A stretch of 64,000 nt of DNA from Filosporella fistucella (taxonomy: Eukaryota > Ascomycota > Leotiomycetes > Helotiales), in contig JAQJZZ010000010.1 of assembly GCA_030077755.1 (NCBI GenBank), positions 434,001-498,000 of the forward strand, given 5' to 3'. How positions within the stretch are numbered: the first letter of the stretch is position 1; every line of letters begins with the position of its first letter. Below are positions 1 to 11,305 of this stretch, piece after piece. A model generated the notes under the pieces. That model was not told the DNA's origin and did not search any database. It saw nothing but the letters and a program-made list of their open reading frames with translations. Both the position numbers and the translations under genes were made by a program.

Positions 1-316
1 AGACCACCACCATATCCTGCACAAACACCCTGGTCTTCCCTCTTCCATCTCAGATAAAGATGCCAAATCGTGTCCTGCACTGAAAGATCAAATCAATAGC
101 GAGGAAAACAAGGCACTAGATGAGGGAATCTGTCCTGTTGTGGGACCTGTAAGCACAGTCTTACCGCCTGATCATCCGACGCCAAAGGAGGGAGCAGATG
201 TTTGTCCTGTTACGAAGGCGAGTTTGAAACATCATGAAGGGAAGGTTGTTAGTCATCCAAGTGTAGAGAATGCGGCTGAGGGTGCTGTGTGCCCGGTTGT
301 GGGGAAGAAGGCCTAG
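1..316 (+). CDS. 3' end of an unidentified protein with four Cys-Pro motifs
   Basis: The frame that begins at base 2 is open from the left edge to a TAG at 314-316, giving 104 C-terminal residues; the start lies outside the window. Four Cys-Pro motifs are visible: CPAL (codons from 71), CPVV (131), CPVT (203) and CPVV (290), the last just before the end. They sit in a polar linker rich in Lys, Glu, Pro and His, with DHHH at the left edge. Cys-Pro dipeptides of this kind are known as heme-regulatory motifs in several heme-responsive proteins, so heme sensing or binding is possible. That is inference from four short motifs only, and I cannot name the family without the N-terminal part. No frame breaks are visible. 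Confidence 0.6.
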   Translation, partial: DHHHILHKHPGLPSSISDKDAKSCPALKDQINSEENKALDEGICPVVGPVSTVLPPDHPTPKEGADVCPVTKASLKHHEGKVVSHPSVENAAEGAVCPVVGKKA

Positions 317-744
317 GTCTGGTGAAGCAGATGAGTGGTGGTGGGGATGGTCGGATGGAATGAATCTGGTTTCTGGTATATATTTATGGGATTATGGAAA
401 GCGGGTGCTGGTTGAGAATCGGCGTTCTGAAGGGGACGGGATGGTTACTGGGAGGGAAACGTGAGGGGAATATGGGAATGGATGGCAGGTATCGTGTTCA
501 ATGCATCATTTTCGAACTTGTTGAGTCTTGCTCTGCCTCTTCTCAGAAACTACTCAGAAAAATACTGTCCCCTTGGCTTGACTACATGCCTGTCGAGTTC
601 TGGAGAACTCTCATCATAAGTAGCACCAAACCGAGTCAAATGCAAAGTCCTCGCACTGGCATCACAGTTATTCAGGAGTTAATTATTGTCCGCAAGAGAA
701 GGACAGTCTACCTTGTCATCAGCTATTCTAGTCGCCTGACCTGA
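317..744. other. Intergenic, nothing recognised
   Basis: Presumably the 3' untranslated region and terminator of the left-edge gene. Short open frames here do not resemble any family I know. Confidence 0.5.
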
Positions 745-1740
745 TCACACCAACAGGATAGACTCGACCCGATCATTTATTTTCATGGACTCGCCATACA
801 TAATACCATAAAAATACGCCCCAGCTATCAAAGTATAGGCACTATCTGTTGTTGGCTGCGGTTGTAGTAAATACACCCCCATTCCTCCTAAAAATATGCA
901 GAGAATATCTCCCTTGGCACCGTGAGATGGAATGAGACCAACGAAGCCAGTTCCCAGATGAATGTTCGACGAAAATGCAAGTGTTTCAAACAAGCTTTAT
1001 ATTTATCCGCCTTTATTCTATCACTAATCTCTGGTGTCTCTTGATTGAAAGTTCTGTATGCTGCATCGAATGCTTCCAGAAGCTGGGTTTGGGATTGAAG
1101 TGTAATATAACTGCCTCTATCCGCTAATAAGACCCGAATGCAGTCCACTTTCTCATCCTGGCTGCGAATACGAGGTGAAATGGAACAAAAGCGCTGGATT
1201 TCCTTCAAGTAGATAAGAACTTGGTCCGAATGCAACTTCTCTAGCCAGTTGGGATTCCAGACGGATCCAAAAAAATTCTGCTCTGTCCACGAACACACCT
1301 TGAAGTATTATTCTTTTGAAATCTGGCATAACCTATACTTTGTCCTACTATTTACTTCTTGACGGTGTAAAGATAATTGATGTGGGTTACCATTGATAGG
1401 GTAGCGGATCTCTATCAACCAATCTACTGCCCAAGAAGGGAAAACTCGCCCTCTACACGTCCTAGGAAATTGGCAGTGGGCGAGATTGCCAATATATCAT
1501 TGTCGGAGGAATGGCTAAGCTATCTCTCCCTATATATTTTCTGTACTTTTGGGGAACTGAGCAAATTTCTTCCCATCACCAGCAAGACCCATTAGGGATA
1601 ATACCCTATCTCTTGAATCTGAGGCTACAGGTTGGTTGTAGTCGCCTTCAAATGTTAGATTAACAATCATAACATTAAATAACGGCTCCTGCTGTTCTCC
1701 CTTTCCAACTTGGTATCTGTGACGACGTGTCACAATGCCA
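745..1740 (-). pseudogene. HET-domain protein relic A, middle and C-terminal part
   Basis: Minus-strand frames read as pieces of a fungal heterokaryon-incompatibility (HET) protein. The piece at 1530-1733 holds the conserved middle motif ASDSRDRVLSLMGLAGD. The piece at 888-1298 reads on toward the C-terminal block, then the frame shifts by one base near 950-990. The typical C-terminal signature continues in another frame at 745-990: GLIPSHGAKGDILCIFLGG, later AYFYGIMYGESM. Stops and a frameshift separate the pieces, so no single normal gene model joins them. The N-terminal part lies about 1.4 kb further up (3160-3410). A second, shorter relic with the same middle motif is at 11306-11942. HET proteins trigger cell death on non-self contact; this copy looks dead. 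The family call is firm, the exact borders are not. Confidence 0.75.
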
Positions 1741-3159
1741 TCAATAAAGCAACTCGCCGAGGACTAGCATGTTACCGAAATCCTAAGCATTTTGGCGACT
1801 GAAGGATTAGTCTCAATATTATCTATAGCTTTCGGGTAGTAGTACTGTAAATAGAACCATAAAATCAGAACAATAAGACAAGGAGGTTAAGCAGCTGGTG
1901 ATCTTCAGTAGTTATAGCATAATTGTCTAAGTGCTATGTACAGAAGCTCGCGACCTGGAATGATATGGCAAAACATAGAAAATAGCCGAACACGCGAGTC
2001 ACGTGACTCACGTGACTAGTACAACAAACACCGATTTCAGAGCCCTTTTACAGTATATAAAACACCACGCCGTTTCAAAGATGTTAAGGGGGATTTTATG
2101 ATTGCCGAAAATGGGGAGTAAGTTCCCGTGAAATAGCAAACTCCTATATCACCCAAGAAGCAAACCATATGCTACCGGTAAGCACGAGAACCTTTGTCAA
2201 CACCACATCTCCTCTAAAGGATTGGCAGCCAAGAGTCAAGAAATCACTGCTATAACAGAGTCTCCTTTAATTGGATTTATTTTATCTTCGCCACTTCGCT
2301 TGATATGGTCATTACCAGGTTGCTTTTATCTGGCGCCCTTACAACCCAAATAACTACGTGCGAATCGCTCTTGTAAATAATTTCCACTACTTCTATATTT
2401 GCATACATCTCTTTATATACTTTAAGTAACTTAAGGTATTAAGAGCTTAATCTCAAGACAATTATATTATATTACCTTATAAAGGCAAAATGAGTTTCCC
2501 TTTAAATCTGCTCGTATATTTAACACTATATTGTTTCAAATCAATTATTGAATTATACTCATTTACTTTGAAGCCGAGTTCTCCTTTTTTTTTCACTCTT
2601 TGCCCTTAATTCAGAAGGAAATGTTGCTCTGCTTGCTGTCGGGCTGCACTGAAATCTTGACTCAAGTCCTTAAATCTGCAAAGCTGCAGGATGTGGGTAT
2701 TTTCTATATTCACCGGGATTGAACTATCTCTAAGAGCCAATAATTGAATTTTGCAAATTTCTCCGGCGCCTGGGTAACACGGGTATCGATACGCTGTGCC
2801 AGAAAGACTTGGAGGGCCAAGATGGGTAGGCGTCACGCGTTGGCAACCTTGAGACAAAGTTTGACATAGTGGGTACTTTTGACGCAAAACAACGATTGCC
2901 ATCATTTACTTCTCAATTTTGATATCATTCTCTAGCATTCTCAAACATGATGTTTCCGCGATATCCGCGAGCTACAACTGTGGATTCAGTTCAGGGCTAA
3001 TTCTCGGCTAGGTACTATAATCACGGTTAAGCATGAGTAGGATAGGAAAATGTGAATCAAATCAAGCTTCGGCTTTGGACTCTCGAGTACTCACCTGACA
3101 TAATATGGAGATCAGAGCTTAGAAGAAGTGATATAAGTTGCGTATTAAGTTTTTCCGAC
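1741..3159. other. AT-rich interior of HET relic A, no readable gene
   Basis: This stretch separates the middle and N-terminal parts of HET relic A and should once have held the HET domain core, but I cannot read that core in any frame. The part at 2380-2600 is very AT-rich and low in complexity. In relic B the matching parts are almost directly joined, so this segment was either lost there or inserted here. Confidence 0.5.
1997..2017. promoter_or_regulatory. Paired CACGTG palindrome
   Basis: Two CACGTG boxes lie 5 bp apart, each framed by GT before and AC after, so that the 21-bp site is a near-perfect inverted repeat. CACGTG is the core site of bHLH factors such as Cbf1-type regulators. 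No intact gene starts close by, so a regulatory role is unproven. Confidence 0.3.
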
Positions 3160-3590
3160 TTTTCTATATAACTCCCAATCTCAGACGACAATTAAACTCC
3201 ACCGAGATCCCTTGGTTCTTGAGGGATGGGAGCAGCGGCTGCTCTACTCTGAATTGAGCCCTGGTCATGAGTACGCTCAGGAATCCGTCTCTAGCTCTCT
3301 CTCGAGCAATGTGGAGTATACTCGTATACGCTTTCCCGTTTACTGTACATGTAGGATAGATTGCCTTGGATGCTGCAATCAATTGCTATTCTCTTTCATC
3401 CGCAAAGGGAAGATACGAGCATTCGGCCGCAACCCCCTAACAGTGCGTCTCTTAAAATAGGATTGAAAAACCTAGTTAAGCGCCGTGTGCAGACATGGAC
3501 ATGCTAGTACCAACACCTCTGCGGAGCTGATGAAAGCTAGGTAGGGCTTCAATGATTGTGCAGCACTTGATTCGCGTTCGTGATTTTCAC
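3028..3590 (+). repeat. Copy 1 of a ~0.5 kb dispersed duplication
   Basis: This segment matches 11595-12080 in the same orientation with scattered substitutions and small indels. Shared landmarks include AAGCATGAGTAGG near its left end, GGGAGCAGCGGCTGCTC in the middle, and CCTCTGCGGAGCTGATGAAA near its right end. It contains the presumed HET N-terminal relic on the minus strand. Confidence 0.8.
3160..3410 (-). pseudogene. HET relic A, probable N-terminal part
   Basis: Minus-strand frames give YEYTPH in one frame, then RARDGFLSVLMTRAQF and FNCRLR in another. This order resembles the start of HET proteins (a YxYxPL element, then a basic, Leu-rich IRLL..LPG region and a CRL element). The corresponding block in relic B (11733-11942) has the same layout, also broken by stops. 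I rest the call on the joint occurrence with clear HET middle motifs in relic B. The single block would not be convincing alone. Confidence 0.4.
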
Positions 3591-3838
3591 TTCTCATGCC
3601 GCATCGGATGGATATACGCAAAAGGCAATGAACCGACCCGACAGTCTGGTTGAGCCATGGCATATTTGCTCAATGCGGAAGCTGGCCCCTCTATTCCTCG
3701 TTACATGTTCCCCCTGCATATCTGCATGCAAGAAGACGGCGTGATGTTACTGGCTTACGGAGGTGTTTTGTTGGTTCTTGAGTGAGTTCAATACATGATT
3801 AGCCTTGGAAAAACCTTGTCTTCTTCCTTCCATCCACG
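3591..3838. other. Upstream region of the SLIP-GC-like GTPase gene
   Basis: This short non-coding stretch presumably holds the promoter of the gene starting at 3839. The start codon follows a CT-rich run (CTTCTTCCTTCCATCC), common just upstream of fungal start codons. No clear TATA element was identified. Confidence 0.35.
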
Positions 3839-6800
3839 ATGCACATTGATAGTAACAAGGGGGCTCATGCATCCCTCAGTGGCGCCGTGTGCAGTGTGGC
3901 CGTCCCAAATTCGCATACTGAGAGCTTTGCGCCTTTTAAACTCATTCATACCCAGAATTTACCATTAAACACGGATACGATAAATCAGGCAGGTTTCCCT
4001 GATTACCAACCACATTTCAGTACCACTAACCAAGAACTTGCCATGGTAATTCGAACCCGAGGATATTTCGCTCGTAAATCGACAAAAGCTGATAGATTAC
4101 AGGCTTCGACAGCTTCCTTCACTACTGGATCTCCTTCCGGATCCATATCAAGCGGTGTACTCATTTCCCAGAACGATGATGGCTCGATACTCTCCATCGA
4201 AATTGAGAAGGTTGCCAACATGCGCCTCAGTGAAGATATACTGGTCCCTTCCATTGAAGAAGGCTTCTCTGACTCCGCTGGAGGAGCCAATATATCAAGA
4301 GAGAGAAGACATCCCCGGACACCTTCTGTGTCACTCTCGCCACCACCTAGAGATTCGGATACTAGCTATCCCGCTCGCCACGAAGAGTCCAGGGGAGGTT
4401 CTCCTAGCATTGATAGCCGTCTGGGCATGTCACAATTAGCTGATGCCATCGAGAACATTGCCATAGGCCCCGAGAGTCCTAGTGTTTTGCTTCGCCCGGA
4501 ACGACCCTCTGCTTGCGATGATTCCCCCCAGCGACGAAGGCGATCTAGTTCGCGCCCCAGTCCACTTCCCCACGATGTAGCTAATGAAGAACTTCCGCAT
4601 GACCGCTTTCATGAACCGAGTTTCCAATCGGCGTTTTCTGATGCACATCGAGTCGTGTCTGAATTGGCTGATGTGCTTTCCAGCAGCTCTTTAAGTACCA
4701 CGCCTGATTCGACTATGAAAGGATTGTATGTTGAAGCGAAAAGGCTGGCCCAGTTTCGATGCCAGTCTACGCGAGTAGTTGGGTTCGTTGGCGACTCGGG
4801 TGTGGGTAATTAGTCTCAATGTCGATTATGATATGTCTTTTCGAGCTCACAGTCCATAGGTAAAAGTAGTCTCCTGAACTCTCTTCTAGATTTCAAAGGC
4901 ATCGCTCGAACAGTGAGTCCATACCTTCAAGATCTGATTTCTCTTTACTAAGTTGCATCCTTATAGAGCAATAGTGGAGAGGCCTGTACTTGCGTTGCCA
5001 CTGAATACCACTACCACGACAGCAATGACTTTGCTATTGAGGTGGAATGGTTTAGTGAGGGTGACATAGCTGTCCAGTTGTCTGAGCTTCTCCAATCTTA
5101 TCGGTATTTCCATCTTCATGGACAGGATTTGGATCCACGAGAACGAAAAGACCTGGAAAATCGGGCGAATCTTGCCAGGGATACCTTCCGAGCAATGTTC
5201 CGAGGTCGACTTGGAGATGAGAAATTTCTCACACTCTCATCGGAATCAACTGTGATAGAAACTTTAAATTCGTGGGTAGCAGAGTCTAGGATCTCTTCGA
5301 CGGTAGATCGAACAGAACAGCACTCCATTAATGAATGCTCTACCCTTTTAATGCGACTTACTACTGAGGAAAGTTCAAATCAACAGCCCGCGAAATGGCC
5401 TTTCATACGGAAAATCAAGTTGGTCATCCCAGTGACTGTCCCTTCGATGTTATTGACATTAGCAGGGTTTTTTTGAAAGCGCATATTCTCAGCAAGGGGC
5501 TGGTACTTGTAGATCTGCCAGGTAAGTTAAGATGTTAAAGGTACGGCTGGTTTCTGATATTATCACGTGACAGGCCTTCGTGATTTGAACTCCGCCCGAC
5601 GAATCATCACTGAACGATACCTGCTTCAATGTGACGAGATTTTCGCGATATGCAGCATTGGAAGAGCAATGACAGATGAAAGCGTTTCGAGTATTTTTGA
5701 ATTGGCAAGACAAGCTAGGTTGTCTAACGTTGGAATCATCTGCACAAAATCCGATGTGAGTTGTGACAACTATCACATAAGGCAAATTTTAGAACTGATT
5801 CCTTGCCTGTCAGGATATCCAAGCAGAGGAAGCTATAAGAGATTGGCGAGGAGACAGAGCACGAAGAATTAAACAGTTCATGGATGCCATAGCAACAGAT
5901 CGACAAGATGTGGAAAGAATTGACGAAGATTTAGCAGATTATGTTGCTGATGACAACATATCTGATGGAGAAGCCAGAGAAGTATTCGAACTCAACCGAC
6001 AGTCTGAACAAGCAAAGCAAGTACTCTGAAATCTATTTCGAATCGTCCACTGATTTGAGACTCTCCTTCTAGAAAGCGCTTGGAGCTTCACCAATTCGAG
6101 TATGTGGTCCCATTCAGAAGTAGACGAAATAAGTTGCTAAGCTGATATTCCTGGCAGACTAAAAAAATACCTTATGGATACTCGCAATGCTACCATTCGA
6201 GAGACACTCGATAGTCTCTACCGCAACAAGCTCCCTGGAAACCTCTTCCAGGTTTTCTGCGCTAGCAATACAGAGTATTGGAAGTATCGATGCTCACCAC
6301 CAACAAAAGACGGAGCGTTTCCTCACCTTCATCTGAGCGGCATCCTAGCTATCCGGAAGCACTGTATCTCTATGGTAGCAGACCGACAACTCCGCATTGC
6401 GACGAAATATATTCAGGATGATGTCCCGGCGCTCCTGGAAGACGTAGAGTTATGGGTCCAGTCAGGCGCAGGAAGTGTAAATGCAGAAGAAAAGGCAGCG
6501 ATCCGCGAAACACTTAATACATTGGAGGCTCGACTAAATAGTGTATGAAACCGCTCAGGGGTGTCACGCAAGCACATTCTGATACAAACAGGAACTGATG
6601 GGAGATTCTACCGATATTAGCACCATTGCTAGATCTTTCAACCAGGCTTTCAGAACGCGGATCCTCAACGGTACATATCAAAATCTTTCTGAAAATTGGA
6701 TAATATGTTGATTATATATTTTAGCACAGAGGGTAGCGGAATGGACTCAAGCAGCAGGGAATGTATGTGGGATATGGACAGGTGTGAGTTTTACATGTTT

Positions 6801-7780
6801 CCATCATTGACGTACAATGCTTACATGCGTTTAGTGGCATCACTGTATATGTTTCCCACTTGAGACTTCCCATTGTTTCCTGTTGATCTAATTGTCTCAT
6901 AGCAACATACTCCGCTTTCTGTAGAAATTTTGGAGACTATTTTACCGATAACGTGGGTAACCACAACTGGAACGAGGAAGCAATAGAACAGATGGCTAGA
7001 GACTTGTCTACACCTTGGGAGACCCTGAAGTCAACATTGTCTATAGATCTCGAGGGAAGAGAGAATCGGATACAACAGCTCATGGATTGGGTCATCGAAT
7101 ATCTCGGTCAGTCCACCCAACCTATGCACAACCATTCACTAATTTCCTCTCTAGACACGGAGTTTCCAGATTCTTCTGAATCAGCAAGTACACTGAAACG
7201 AGCCATGTCATCTCGTCAACATCTCCTCCTCGCAGATGTGGAAGAAACTTTTGAGAAGTTCAATACAGATCTTAGGTAGCCGTCAATAAAGCCAACTCGA
7301 AGCGGCAGACGCTAATAAAGTTTAGTATGCTAAGGACCCTTGCACTCTCTGGTCTCCGTACCTCTTTGATCGGCCAACTCATGGAGACCAGCTACCTAGC
7401 ATGCATCAATGAAAAAGGTACACATAGCGACCATCTTTCAATCTATGGATCAACCAAGTTAACACCAAATCACAGGCCGTGGAAGTGACGCCCGACGCAA
7501 AGCCATTATAAATAGAAAATTAAACAATGAAGCGACATTCCAATCGCTACAAACGATGCTGAGAAATGACTTCAAGGCTATTGTAGACAGCTTTCAAGAT
7601 GATATCCAGACTGCTGTTGCCGAACATCTTGCTATCATTAGAAATACACTAGATATTGTCCGGAATGATAATATTGCCTTGGAGAGTGAGAGAGAGCCTG
7701 AGTTTAGGGCGAGGGTGGGGAGGATGTTAGGGGTTGTTAAGGGGGAAATGATAAGGATTCAGGAAGTGATTAGAGTCTGA
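3839..7780 (+). CDS. SLIP-GC-like large GTPase (dynamin-type P-loop protein)
   Basis: A long multi-exon gene that I could splice through to its stop without any break, using about ten short GT-AG introns. The first ~290 residues are polar and Ser/Pro/Arg-rich, probably disordered. The G domain follows: P-loop GDSGVGKSS is split by the first intron (donor at 4806, exon resumes at 4860). The G3 box is LVDLPGLRD, spliced at 5521-5574, and a TKSD box (G4) follows at about 5745. A long helical part then runs to the end, with a WHHSTYSAFCRNFG block near 6835-6940. This order matches the fungal relatives of the vertebrate nuclear GTPase SLIP-GC. The cellular role in fungi is unknown to me. It is intact although HET relics lie on both sides. 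An upstream alternative start inside the disordered region cannot be excluded. Confidence 0.85.
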
Positions 7781-9185
7781 GATATTGGAAGAAGTGTGGA
7801 ATGAGTGGGAGTTGTTGAAAGCTTGGTGAATTCGATGCATAGGGTTGAGGAAAGGCAACTTAATTGAGCTACACTTCCGAGAGTATCGAATGGAGTACGA
7901 TTCCTCTTCCAAGACCCAGATCTGACCCATGTTCTTCCTTTTATTATTAGTTTTATCCTCAATTTTGGTCTTTATACTAGAGGAGTTCTTAACCTCACTG
8001 ATGCGGCAATATTTTTTGAGAAGAGCAAACCAGACCAAGATAATCATCACAGTTATTTCAAATTTTTGGTATCTTTCATACCTTCTCAATGCTGAAAGGA
8101 CGATTCCAAAAAGAAAGAGGGGATGGGGTCATATCTAGTTAGTCCTCAACTGCTAAAAGGGGGATCGGGAGTTAAGCAAAAGAAACGTTCTCTTTTAGGG
8201 TAAAGAGGAGGGTGGTATGGATGGGTTGGAAAGTTATAATGATATCAGTTATCGATATATAGAAAATAAACAATAACAAGAGTCGACTTAAGTAAAGGAA
8301 TGCACATTTCAAGCATCATACAATTCATCTGTCCTCAAAAACATTCCTAGACTTGCTAGCCACCAATATTACCTCTCCTTCGAGTTAGGTTTGAAACAAC
8401 TCCTTTATAGGAACACCTCTGAATAAGGCAGCAGATAATGTAAAAGGGCGCTGAATTCTGTTCCTATGGTATGTGTTACGTGCGGCACGTGTTCGCTTCA
8501 TGTTTGGGATTTAACCATATTAACCTCAGCGTTCTGCCTTCTGTACATACTAAAGAAGGTATATAGTAACTCAAATTGCAAACGACAAATAGGTCTTAGA
8601 TAAGCAATTTTATCTCCCTTTAGTTGTTACCTTTGCTTATTACCTTTACCTATTGCCTTTGCCTGCCACAGTACTCCCTATTTTTACCTGTTTCATTTGC
8701 TTTTATTTGTGCTTGCTTGCTACCCCGACTTAGTAGTAAAGAAGATTAGACATAAGGAGGGGTAGACTAGTAAGAGAGGCGAAGAATTAAGGTGGAAGAA
8801 TAAGGGGTAGGAAGGGTGAAAAGTCTTTCGCGGGTAGCTATATATACTCCTCGGCTTGGGGAAGCAGAATCTTAATACTCTAATACATAATGGACTTAGG
8901 CAAAATAACCTATTTTATGCGCAAAAGAGGGTTGTAGCACTTTGTAAGATATGGTGGCCCGTGGAAGGCTTGAGATGATATTCACCTCAACAAGAATAGA
9001 AAATATATCCTTATCAATACTGATATTCATTTCAAGTAATTTGTATACTTCTGTTTTCGCTACAATCATGTCCTATTCAGGCCATCTTTTGCTTATGTCT
9101 TTGATGTTTCAACTCTCTGCGGATAAACGATCTCAAATTCCTTCGAATAAGTGACACGCGTATAAACCTTCCGAAGCTTACCTCC
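7781..9185. other. AT-rich intergenic region, no gene seen
   Basis: This region is rich in A/T with long pyrimidine stretches, such as the imperfect TTACCTTTGCTTATTACC repeats around 8628-8670. Small open frames at 7929-8138 and 8951-9154 have hydrophobic, low-complexity translations typical of AT-rich chance frames. It separates the GTPase gene from the GH12 gene. Confidence 0.5.
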
Positions 9186-10176
9186 TTAGGTCTTAACGCT
9201 AGCGGCGAAATTAGAAACGCGGAACTTTGCGGGTCCGCCGGTAAATGCTTCTGAGCCGACTTGGAAAACTAAGTAGTTGAGAACATTAGTATACTGGCCA
9301 AAAGAAGGCTGTAATCGGAAGGGGTTGTCATACCAATCAAGTTCTGAGTACTTTGAGGGAAACTCTGACTTTGGACTAGATACTTGTAGAAATTCTTGAT
9401 ATCGGCATTGAAAGTATTGTAAGTTGTTCCCTGAGGTGGCAGGAAACTGTAGACCTTCATAGCTCCATTGAAACCATAGTAGAGATCGAATTTGTAACTA
9501 TCGATTGTGACCGAGGCAATAGGCGCACCAGACTGAGAGATCGGCCAGACACCACCCAACCTGGCAAGCCTAATAATATGATCAACATTGTCATAGGGAA
9601 TAAGCCTTGATTTTATATCTTACCAAACCATAAGTTCGTAGTCACCACTGCTATTGACATGATTTGGATCAGTCGCAGTGAAGACATCATAAGCAACGTT
9701 GGCTCGGACATTAGTCGTGTTATAAGTCCACTGGATGCTTGTGGGCATGCTTTTAGCTCTCTCCACCGTGATTCCTTTAGTCAGTTGCCGTCCCGCATAC
9801 GCGTAACTCTTGACATTATCTTGTGCACCCTGCCACACCCAATCACTGCTCCAAGCAATGCCATTCCCTACTGCCCCATCATAATAGGTACATTGAGAAC
9901 CAGACGTCGCCGTATCCTTACCCCACAAGTTGTTCAGAATTTCGTAACCATTGGCGGCATGGTAAGCATATAGGGTACACAAGCTGACGCTTTGCTGCTG
10001 TCTCTTAGTCACTTCATTGACCGTTGGTGTTCCTCTTTGCTCGATTGCTGTTTGGAAATGTAAGATTTCATCCACATAACGCTTTCGAATAGGAGTAGAC
10101 AATGCTTACGCTGGGATGTAGGAACAGCCGACGAAATCGATAGTAAGCTCACGAGGACTTGGATGAAGGCCTTCAT
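9186..10176 (-). CDS. Secreted GH12 endoglucanase (xyloglucanase type)
   Basis: Hydrolyses beta-1,4-glucan or xyloglucan chains in plant cell walls, outside the cell. The start at 10176 gives a signal peptide, [17 protein letters not shown]. An intron follows, then TVNEVTKRQ and a mature part with the GH12 landmarks [20 protein letters not shown], the nucleophile region DYELMVW (at the 3' end of exon 2, about 9620), and the acid/base region [16 protein letters not shown]. The last block only appears after removing a third intron (donor GTATGA at about 9332, acceptor near 9270), which joins NLI to VFQVGSEAF. The protein ends SNFAASVKT at 9186. Length is about 240 residues, as usual for the family. 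Exact substrate (cellulose or xyloglucan) cannot be told from sequence alone. Confidence 0.93.
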
Positions 10177-11305
10177 TGTGTTCTTTAATGATTTGAATGT
10201 AGAACAGATTCTGACTTTCGTGATTTTAGTCTCAAGCAGACCACCTCCCTTTTATGCTCCAGTGAACCTTCGAGCCAAGAAGCAATAGTCATGTGTATAC
10301 CGATGTGTAGACAGATCATGTTAACCGACAAACTTGTCCGACTTTGTGAGATTGAGCCGAAACGGTGGTAATGTGATTTTGAAGAAGTCACATTAATATA
10401 GGTCATTGGGATTGATTGGGTGCCAAGTTCTGGTCGTTGTATTCTTACAGTAGAATATTCCACTTAAGTAACATTCTTCAATCTCACCAATCTGGGAGGT
10501 GCATCGAGAGACTAGACAACCTGGCACAGGGAAACACTGTAGCATCAAGATCCACAATCGGCAACCCAAAAAATTGGTCTTCCTGGTAAACATAGTAGCG
10601 CGCCAATAGTAACAGGAAAATCATCACTACAGGTTTTACATTAATGTATTCGTGCTAGCTGATTCACTTTATGCCGAAAGCTTAACCAGCGTTCTCGTGT
10701 AGATCGGGTAGCTTACACGGCAAATTGTTTGAGAGCGGAAACGTCGACCGTCGGTTAAATATGACATACTGTGGTGCGCTTACCGATCCTAGTTGTTTGT
10801 GGGGGAAACACGGGGAATATATGTTCTTTCCCGAAATAATCCAAAAGCGCAATAGACTCGGGATCGATTTTCCTCTCACTACTTCCGTTTTAGTCTGCGG
10901 GTGTGAGCATCTGCTCCTTTAAGCTAAGCTGAGAGTGAGCATGTCGAAGTCAACTCTGTGCTCTGCCTAAGTCAAGACTGAGGGGAAAGGGTCGTACTGC
11001 TATGCTCAAGCAAATGGTTTTCCCAAATACAGGGAAGATAAATTAAAGAGAGAAGTGTAACCTTCAATTTCATACGGCCGTACATATACTACTCTATCTA
11101 CGTGTCCTTTCAGCTGCTGGAATCATAGTTGCCGAGGAAGAGACTTGCGAGGAAAGCGGCGATAGTGCTTCAGGCTTTATGGCACCAAGTCACAAACACT
11201 TGTCCAATCCGTCGTAAGCACTTTCCCTCGTCAGGAACTTGTTTGGGCTGTTAGAGCATCGTCGTTAAAATTTGATAATAGAGGTCAAACCAAGTGTGCT
11301 TTTCT
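10177..11305. other. Intergenic, no gene seen
   Basis: Upstream region of the GH12 gene plus anonymous sequence. Open frames on the minus strand at 10185-10593 and 10682-10879 have no recognisable motif and no plausible splice partners. Confidence 0.5.

Noticed and set aside
4806..4859. Stop codon right after the GTPase P-loop (GDSGVG then TAG)
   Set aside because: A GT-AG intron of 54 bp restores GDSGVGKSSLL, so the gene is not truncated.
9250..9340. Apparent frameshift near the C-terminus of the GH12 gene
   Set aside because: An intron with donor GTATGA and acceptor CTTAG joins NLI to [11 protein letters not shown] in frame and gives a normal family end.
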